Shown here in pieces: positions 6,277-10,833 of a DNA stretch of 10,833 bases (its first letter is position 1; each line of letters starts with the position of its first letter). The notes beneath the pieces were generated by a model. The model made no database searches. It had not been told where the DNA came from and saw only the letters and a program-made list of their open reading frames with translations. The position numbers and the translations under genes are program-made. The stretch comes from Chloroflexota bacterium. Lineage in GTDB: Bacteria > Chloroflexota > Anaerolineae > J102. Where the stretch lies: positions 1-10,833 of the forward strand of contig JAADFV010000182.1 of the NCBI GenBank assembly GCA_013152695.1, read 5' to 3'.

Positions 6277-8133
6277 ATGCCGGTACAAGTACCCCCACCT
6301 TTCAAAAACGCTGCTCCGCTCACGCGGGCTCCGGAGCTTAATTCTGCCCATATTGGCGCGCTCAAGTCTTACTGGCTGATTAGCATTCAGGATATTTTGG
6401 CCTGGGCAGAGGTGCCGGGAGGACGAGAGCATCTCCGGACTTTACTGCAGTTTCCTGAAGCAAAGTTGGATGAGTTACTCCGCCGGCTGGCGGCAATGGT
6501 GAGCTTGCGCGGCCCCGAAGCTGCCCGCGAAGAGGAGGCCATGCGTGCCGATTATCAGAGCGGGGCACTTGAGCCCCCTCCCACAGAGCGGGATGAAAAA
6601 AAGTATGTCAGAATTCCTCTGGCAGAAGAATTACCCTCCTTTGTGAACTATGTCGAGCAGTTACCTCCTGCACGGAATCAGGGGGGGCGTAGCACCTGTG
6701 TTGCTCATGCCGCCGCAGCCGTTCGGGAACAACTCGAAATCGCAGCCGGGCTCGCCCATCCTCGCGAATTCGATCTGTCAGAACAACTGATTTATTGGTG
6801 GTGCAAGCAAAAAGACAATCTTCCCCAAGTAAGTGGCACTTACCCTCATTTGGGCATGGCCTGTCTGGCCGAATTGGGAACTGCTCCTGAGGCCGATTGG
6901 CCCTATAATGCCCGGCCGCGGCTGGGTGACGAGGCACAAGGACCTCCTCCACCCGCTGCCCTTGCCGACGCCTGGCGTTATCGTGTCAAACGCATCCTAC
7001 CACTTCATCCCAACAAGATAGAAGACATCAAGGCGGCCTTGGCCAGTGGCAAGGCTGTCATGATCTCGATCCCCATCTTCTTATCCTGGTATCAGAATCG
7101 AGTCACGCGTCGTTATGGGAAAATAAACATGCCCCTACCGGATGAACATCCCGAGGGCGCCCATGCGATCGTCGTCGTTGGTTATGTGGATGACGATGAG
7201 GCGCCTGGGGGTGGCTACTTCCTCATCCGCAATTCCTGGTCACCATGGGGATTTGATAGCGCCCTCGCCAGTGGGCATGGCGTAATCCCCTATGCCTTTA
7301 TTGAGAAACATAATCAGGTGGCGATAACGGCTGAACGCGCCCCTGTGGCCGATGTTTACCTCCGGGCTCATGACAGTGATACCGGTGATCTCCCTCGTTC
7401 CATTGATCGTTACAACAGTCCCGATATTTGGGTGAGACAGAGCCGGGACAATGAGGAAGGGCACCAAGCGGCTTTGGCCCACACCAACAACTGGATTTAT
7501 GTGCGGGCCTGGAATCGAGGGCCTGCCGTAGCAAGGCAGGTCAAAGCGGATGTTTTCGTAACCCGAGCGACAACCTCCCTTTTCCCGCAAAACTGGCAAC
7601 ATCTTGGGGAAGTCACCTTTTCTGATATCGAGCCTGGCGATTCACAGCTAGCGGAGCTTGCCTGGCAACCAGAAGCATCCGGGCCTTATGCCTTTTTCGT
7701 CCGTCTTCATTCGCCTGACGATCCGGTGACCTATCCCTGGGCCGTAGCCAACGATAATAACCTGGCCCAGAAGAATCTCGTGCATGTGCGAGTGCGGCCT
7801 GGTGAGAGTGCCACTGTTGCTTTCCCCTTACTCGCAACTCCCGATGAACAGACCGCCATGGTTCTGGAGGTAGATCGCAAACAATTCCAGCGCGGCCGTG
7901 TCCATTTAGACTATCAGGGCACGGCGCAACGCCATAATGCTACGCATCTTCGTGATGACGAAGCACAATGGCTGAGTCTGGCTCAGAGCGCGACGGTTTC
8001 ACAGGAGGTGAAATTAACGATTACAGCCGATGAAGACGCCACAGCAAAGGACAGTGCTAACATTATCGTACGGCAACGGTACGGAGATTGGTTTGTAGGG
8101 CGTATGATTGTCGCCATTCAGATTGAAGCCTGA
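6277..8133 (+). CDS. Papain-type (C1A) cysteine peptidase with accessory domains
   Basis: 618 residues from the ATG at 6277, which has AGGAG (6264-6268) eight bases upstream; a TTG nine codons earlier lacks a site. Residues 25-75 form a helical segment (LISIQDILAWAEVPGGREHL, then LDELLRRLAAMV) like the HhH/DUF4332-style domains that precede some bacterial C1 peptidases. The catalytic domain is about 120-352: oxyanion Gln135 in ARNQGGRSTC, nucleophile Cys141, His296 in EGAHAIVVVGY and Asn319 in LIRNSWSPWG, so all four papain residues are present. Residues 355-510 are beta-rich, with SPDIWVRQS, WIYVRAWNRGP and AVANDNNLAQKN, an Ig/CARDB-like pattern; 511-618 may be one more beta domain. There is no signal peptide or membrane anchor, which is unusual for a protein with adhesion-like beta domains. 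Activity is likely; substrate and location are unknown. Confidence 0.9.
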   Translation: MPVQVPPPFKNAAPLTRAPELNSAHIGALKSYWLISIQDILAWAEVPGGREHLRTLLQFPEAKLDELLRRLAAMVSLRGPEAAREEEAMRADYQSGALEPPPTERDEKKYVRIPLAEELPSFVNYVEQLPPARNQGGRSTCVAHAAAAVREQLEIAAGLAHPREFDLSEQLIYWWCKQKDNLPQVSGTYPHLGMACLAELGTAPEADWPYNARPRLGDEAQGPPPPAALADAWRYRVKRILPLHPNKIEDIKAALASGKAVMISIPIFLSWYQNRVTRRYGKINMPLPDEHPEGAHAIVVVGYVDDDEAPGGGYFLIRNSWSPWGFDSALASGHGVIPYAFIEKHNQVAITAERAPVADVYLRAHDSDTGDLPRSIDRYNSPDIWVRQSRDNEEGHQAALAHTNNWIYVRAWNRGPAVARQVKADVFVTRATTSLFPQNWQHLGEVTFSDIEPGDSQLAELAWQPEASGPYAFFVRLHSPDDPVTYPWAVANDNNLAQKNLVHVRVRPGESATVAFPLLATPDEQTAMVLEVDRKQFQRGRVHLDYQGTAQRHNATHLRDDEAQWLSLAQSATVSQEVKLTITADEDATAKDSANIIVRQRYGDWFVGRMIVAIQIEA

Positions 8134-8141
8134 AATGTAGT

Positions 8142-8837
8142 TTAATCTTGTTTTTCATCGCCCAGGAGCCGTCGTTTTAGGCTTTGGGCCTGGTTCTGCA
8201 TTTCATAATTGAGAATGAACCACATACCTTTCCATGTATCGAGTTTGAGAAACTCCTCAGGTGGGGTATCGGCCAGAGTTTCTTTGAGATCGGCCAGAGT
8301 ACTCAGCCCGGGCACATGCGATAGGCGAGCGCTGAGTCCGTCCCGCACCTCTCCTGCTTCCTGCTGGATGAGATAATTCAGGGTGAACCACATTCCTTTC
8401 CATGTTTCTGGGTTCAAAAATTCTTCGGGTGGTGTCGATTCCAACATTTCCTGCAAATCTTTAATAGCACCGAGCCGCATCTCCGGCGTAAAGCGATCCA
8501 GATTGGATTTGAGCAGGCTTTTAAGACCTTGGAGTGAGAAGTCAGGAGGGGTATAGCTTGGCACTTTGGCCTGAAGCTCAGCCGCCAATTCGTTGAGCTC
8601 GGCCACAAGCGCTTGCAGCTCAGCCTGGGGCACGGCTTGGTGTTTATCTTGCGTTAGTGCCTGTGCTTGCTGAATCCAATCTTCGTAATTGGGGCGCCTC
8701 CATTCCGGCGCTTGCACGATCTCAGCCAAGACTTCTGGCTCGCTTTGGGCCAGGTCTGCCAGGGTTTCGATACCGGCTTCGGCCAAAACTTGTGCTGTTT
8801 TGGGGCCAATACCCCTGATTTTTTGCAGTTCTTCCAC
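8142..8837 (-). CDS. Helix-hairpin-helix protein with tandem TPPEEFL/TWKGMWF repeats
   Basis: 231 residues from a GTG at 8837, chosen because AGGAG (8845-8849) lies 7 nt upstream; the frame is open to a GTG at 8888 without such a site. Residues 1-41 are a helix-hairpin-helix unit (LQKIRGIGPKTAQVLAEAGI, then ETLADLAQSEPEVLAEIV), a fold used for DNA binding or protein contacts. Residues 68-92 are Ala/Leu/Glu-rich and likely helical or coiled-coil. Two repeats follow at about 127-172 and 183-227, offset by 56 residues, each holding TPPEEFL, then TWKGMWF, then LNY. I do not recognise this repeat. The protein is very acidic and Gln-rich, with no signal peptide or membrane segment. It converges on the peptidase with 8 bp between stop codons and no terminator. 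The HhH call is sound; the function is unknown. Confidence 0.85.
   Translation of the reverse strand: MEELQKIRGIGPKTAQVLAEAGIETLADLAQSEPEVLAEIVQAPEWRRPNYEDWIQQAQALTQDKHQAVPQAELQALVAELNELAAELQAKVPSYTPPDFSLQGLKSLLKSNLDRFTPEMRLGAIKDLQEMLESTPPEEFLNPETWKGMWFTLNYLIQQEAGEVRDGLSARLSHVPGLSTLADLKETLADTPPEEFLKLDTWKGMWFILNYEMQNQAQSLKRRLLGDEKQD
8157..8459 (-). repeat. Two copies of a protein-coding repeat in the HhH gene
   Basis: Codons for residues 127-172 (8459-8322) and 183-227 (8291-8157) encode related segments, with the core at a 168-bp offset. The nucleotide match is clear around the TWKGMWF codons (CCACATNCCTTTCCATGT on the plus strand in both copies) and weaker elsewhere. This suggests an old internal duplication under protein-level constraint. 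Confidence 0.75.
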
Positions 8838-8889
8838 GATTGTGCTCCTGCGTTTGAAATAAGAAAAGAGACAAGGCGCGGTCTGCACC

Positions 8890-8899
8890 TCTCATGAGA
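8890..8899. promoter_or_regulatory. 10-bp palindrome in the HhH gene leader
   Basis: TCTCATGAGA is a perfect palindrome located just downstream of the predicted -10 element and start point of the minus-strand promoter at 8916-8944. Its position suits an operator, but a 10-bp palindrome can also arise by chance. Confidence 0.25.
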
Positions 8900-8915
8900 A
8901 GACCGCCTGGAATTA

Positions 8916-8944
8916 TGTATACCATAAAGTTAGCAAAGGCACAA
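8916..8944 (-). promoter_or_regulatory. Predicted sigma70-type promoter of the HhH gene
   Basis: Read on the minus strand: TTGTGC (8944-8939), a 17-nt spacer, then TATACA (8921-8916) preceded by TGG, an extended -10 motif. Transcription would begin near 8909, about 70 nt ahead of the GTG start. The rest of the gap to the MFS gene (8945-9161) holds no gene or clear terminator that I can see. Confidence 0.55.
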
Positions 8945-9161
8945 CCGTTTAAGCTCCAGAGGGTACTTTTGATTGGGGTTCAGGGCAAATGTGTGGGAAG
9001 AAGAGGGGGATCTAGCTTTTTGAGAGGTATTCCTGTGGGAAAAAGATTGCGCCAAGATAAAGGGAGGGCGAAAAAGTGGTGTTTTGGGCAATTTTTCTGA
9101 GCTAACTACCCATATTTTCGCCTTGTATCTCTGCATTCTTTTCAGGACAGCCCACCATCTA

Positions 9162-10400
9162 TCAGTTTTGGCGTTTCAATGGTTGGTGAAGGGCGACAAT
9201 GATGGCCAATATGGCAAGAAAGGCGTAAATGACGCTCGCACCGACAAAAACACCACGGTATCCAACCCAAACGGCAAGACTGGCCGAAATCAATGGAGCT
9301 ACGGTGCGCGCCGCTGCCCGTACGCTATTATCGAGGCCATAGGTCGCACCCTGATTGGCTTGAGGTGACCATTCATTCAGCAATGCGGCTATTGATGGCA
9401 CCAATCCCCCTACCGCAACGCCGCTCAACCCTTGCAGCACAATCAACTGCCAGGGCGCTGTGACTAAAGTCTGGGGTATATACAGCAAAGCTGCAGCAAC
9501 GGCCGAAGCTACCATCACACGGTGGTGGCCCACACGATCACCTACGCGTCCCCAATAGATGGCACTAATCGCACTGGTGAATGCCGATGTCCCGATAATG
9601 ATACCCGTCAAGGAGGCTGAACCTGCTTCCTGTCCCTGATTGAGCATGATGACAAAAAACGCGAGAATCGGAGCCAGCATACTGCGCCCCAATCCATTCA
9701 AAAATCCCAAGCCGTACAAGCCGATCATGCCGGGCGTCCGTAAAAGGTGCTTGTAGCCGGCAAGAAAACTGACACGATGAGCCCTATCAGGGGGATGGAA
9801 ATCTTCGTGCACAAAAAATATTACCGCTAATCCTGCCAGACCCAGTAAAATCGCTGTAATCCAAAAACTCTCTCTGAAGCCAAAATGCTCTCCAATGAAT
9901 CCACCCAGGACCGGTCCTCCGGCAATGCCAACCCAACGCGCCATGTTGATCAGTCCCAAGGCAAAACCGGCATGAGAAGCAGGCGTTCCTGCTGCAACCA
10001 AGGTAAAAGTTGCGGCCATGACACCGGTAATCAGGCCTTGCGCGGCCCGTAGCGCCACTAATTGTTCGGCATTCTGCACAAAACCCATGGCTGCCAGTAA
10101 TATGGCACCTCCCAAAGTGGCTCGGGCCAGCATCAACTTACGGCCGTAGCGATCTGCTATGACTCCCCAAATGGGAGAGGCTATCATCATCGTGAAAGCC
10201 TGGACGGAAAATACGAGGCTGGACCACAACTCCACACTGCCGCCACTTACATTCCCTAATTCTTTGACGTAGAGGGGGAGAAATGGAAAGATTAAACTGA
10301 AAGCTGCCGTAGACAACAGCTGCACTATGAACAGTATCGCTAAATTACGGCGCCAGGGGAGGGACTCAGATTCGAGTGGTGAAGCGGAGTTTGGGTTCAT
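9162..10400 (-). CDS. MFS transporter, drug-efflux type
   Basis: 412 residues with about twelve membrane helices, the full size for a proton-driven major facilitator. The N-terminal half has the loop 2-3 motif [11 protein letters not shown] (79-88), and the second half has its partner [13 protein letters not shown]. The opening [29 protein letters not shown] and the early [21 protein letters not shown] segment resemble the MdtG/TetA-like drug:H+ antiporter group (DHA1). The substrate is not predictable. The frame extends to a TTG at 10442, but the ATG at 10400 gives the typical N-terminus; neither has a good Shine-Dalgarno. It is divergent from trpF with a 111-nt gap. Confidence 0.9.
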   Translation of the reverse strand: MNPNSASPLESESLPWRRNLAILFIVQLLSTAAFSLIFPFLPLYVKELGNVSGGSVELWSSLVFSVQAFTMMIASPIWGVIADRYGRKLMLARATLGGAILLAAMGFVQNAEQLVALRAAQGLITGVMAATFTLVAAGTPASHAGFALGLINMARWVGIAGGPVLGGFIGEHFGFRESFWITAILLGLAGLAVIFFVHEDFHPPDRAHRVSFLAGYKHLLRTPGMIGLYGLGFLNGLGRSMLAPILAFFVIMLNQGQEAGSASLTGIIIGTSAFTSAISAIYWGRVGDRVGHHRVMVASAVAAALLYIPQTLVTAPWQLIVLQGLSGVAVGGLVPSIAALLNEWSPQANQGATYGLDNSVRAAARTVAPLISASLAVWVGYRGVFVGASVIYAFLAILAIIVALHQPLKRQN

Positions 10401-10443
10401 GGAAGATTGAGCATCAGCTGGAGGCGTGCGAGAGCAAAGCAAT

Positions 10444-10472
10444 TTCGTGAGCTAAGCTGACAATGATACAAT
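10444..10472 (+). promoter_or_regulatory. Weak candidate promoter for trpF
   Basis: TACAAT (10467-10472) is a good -10, but the hexamer 17 nt upstream, TTCGTG (10444-10449), is a poor -35. Transcription near 10479 would give a leader of about 33 nt. No Shine-Dalgarno precedes the ATG at 10512. Confidence 0.3.
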
Positions 10473-10511
10473 GGTCTTATCTTACCACCACATTGCTTCT
10501 GACCACACACC

Positions 10512-10833
10512 ATGATTGTAAAAATTTGCGGTATTACCCGTCTCCGTGATGCTCGTTTTGCCGCGGAGGCTGGTGCAGACTTTCTCGGTTTTATTTGTTA
10601 TCCTAAATCCCCTCGCTACATTCCCCCGGAGGGGATTGCCTCTATCGTCTCTGCAATCCGGCAATTGTCGCTGCCTGTGCGCACTGTCGGAGTCTTCGTC
10701 AACGAATCTCCGGCAACAGTTTTACGTGTTCTCGACGAGGCAGGTCTTGATTTGGCCCAGTTACATGGTGATGAACTGCCGGAGTCTATTCAGGCTTTGG
10801 CAGGTCGTGCCTTTAAGGCTTTACGTCCCACCT
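10512..10833 (+). CDS. trpF: Phosphoribosylanthranilate isomerase, partial (3' end outside window)
   Basis: The first 107 codons of a normally 200-220-residue TIM-barrel enzyme that converts N-(5-phosphoribosyl)anthranilate to its ribulose form (CdRP), the third step of tryptophan synthesis from chorismate. Signatures are the start MIVKICGIT with the catalytic Cys, then GADFLGFICYPKSPRYI, TVGVFVNESP, and LAQLHGDELP with the region that contacts the ligand; the second catalytic residue (Asp near residue 125) lies beyond the window. There is no trp gene on its left, so either the operon continues to the right or trpF stands alone. No frameshift is visible in the part shown. Confidence 0.95.
   Translation, partial: MIVKICGITRLRDARFAAEAGADFLGFICYPKSPRYIPPEGIASIVSAIRQLSLPVRTVGVFVNESPATVLRVLDEAGLDLAQLHGDELPESIQALAGRAFKALRPT

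Noticed and set aside
8134..8141. Bidirectional terminator between the convergent peptidase and HhH genes.
   Set aside because: Only 8 bp separate the stops and I see no stem-loop with a U-tract on either side.
9084..9368. 94-codon plus-strand frame overlapping the end of the MFS gene.
   Set aside because: It is antisense to well-supported transporter coding sequence and its product has low-complexity, non-family composition.

Overview
The window carries about ten genes of a free-living bacterium at moderate GC (near 50-55% by eye). The lipoprotein style (Cys followed by a Pro/Ala/Gln/Thr-rich linker), the standalone MFS and trpF genes, and short-period repeats between genes suggest a Chloroflexota-like (Anaerolineae or Caldilineae) genome. 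That placement is an inference from style, not from a marker gene. There is no integrase, transposase, CRISPR array or rRNA/tRNA gene, so this looks like ordinary chromosome.

Layout. Bases 1-190 have no gene but hold two repeat types: a 9-base-period array (43-77) and an octamer inverted repeat (134-186). From 5170 leftwards to 278, on the minus strand, runs a sugar-uptake locus: a LacI-family regulator, a lipoprotein sugar-binding protein, an RbsC-like permease, a single-domain sugar ABC ATPase, a universal stress protein, and the remnant of a sugar phosphate isomerase/epimerase with a TGG-to-TGA type nonsense codon. The logic is repressor, importer, then catabolic enzyme, with the last gene dead. 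A perfect 12-bp hairpin separates the binding protein from the permease, and a five-tract G-quadruplex motif separates the ATPase from the stress protein. Both could step expression down along the operon.

Bases 5171-5693 form a divergent intergenic region with a second, larger octamer inverted repeat (5460-5552). After it, on the plus strand, lie a four-helix membrane protein of unknown function and a 618-residue papain-type peptidase with an N-terminal helical HhH-like domain and C-terminal beta-rich domains. Converging on it with an 8-bp gap is a 231-residue helix-hairpin-helix protein (minus) with two copies of a distinctive TPPEEFL/TWKGMWF/LNY repeat. This pair is the least understood part of the window.

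The right end has an MFS efflux-type transporter (minus) divergent from trpF (plus), which runs off the window.

Several start codons were set by Shine-Dalgarno position rather than by the longest frame: the permease, binding protein, membrane protein, peptidase and HhH protein.
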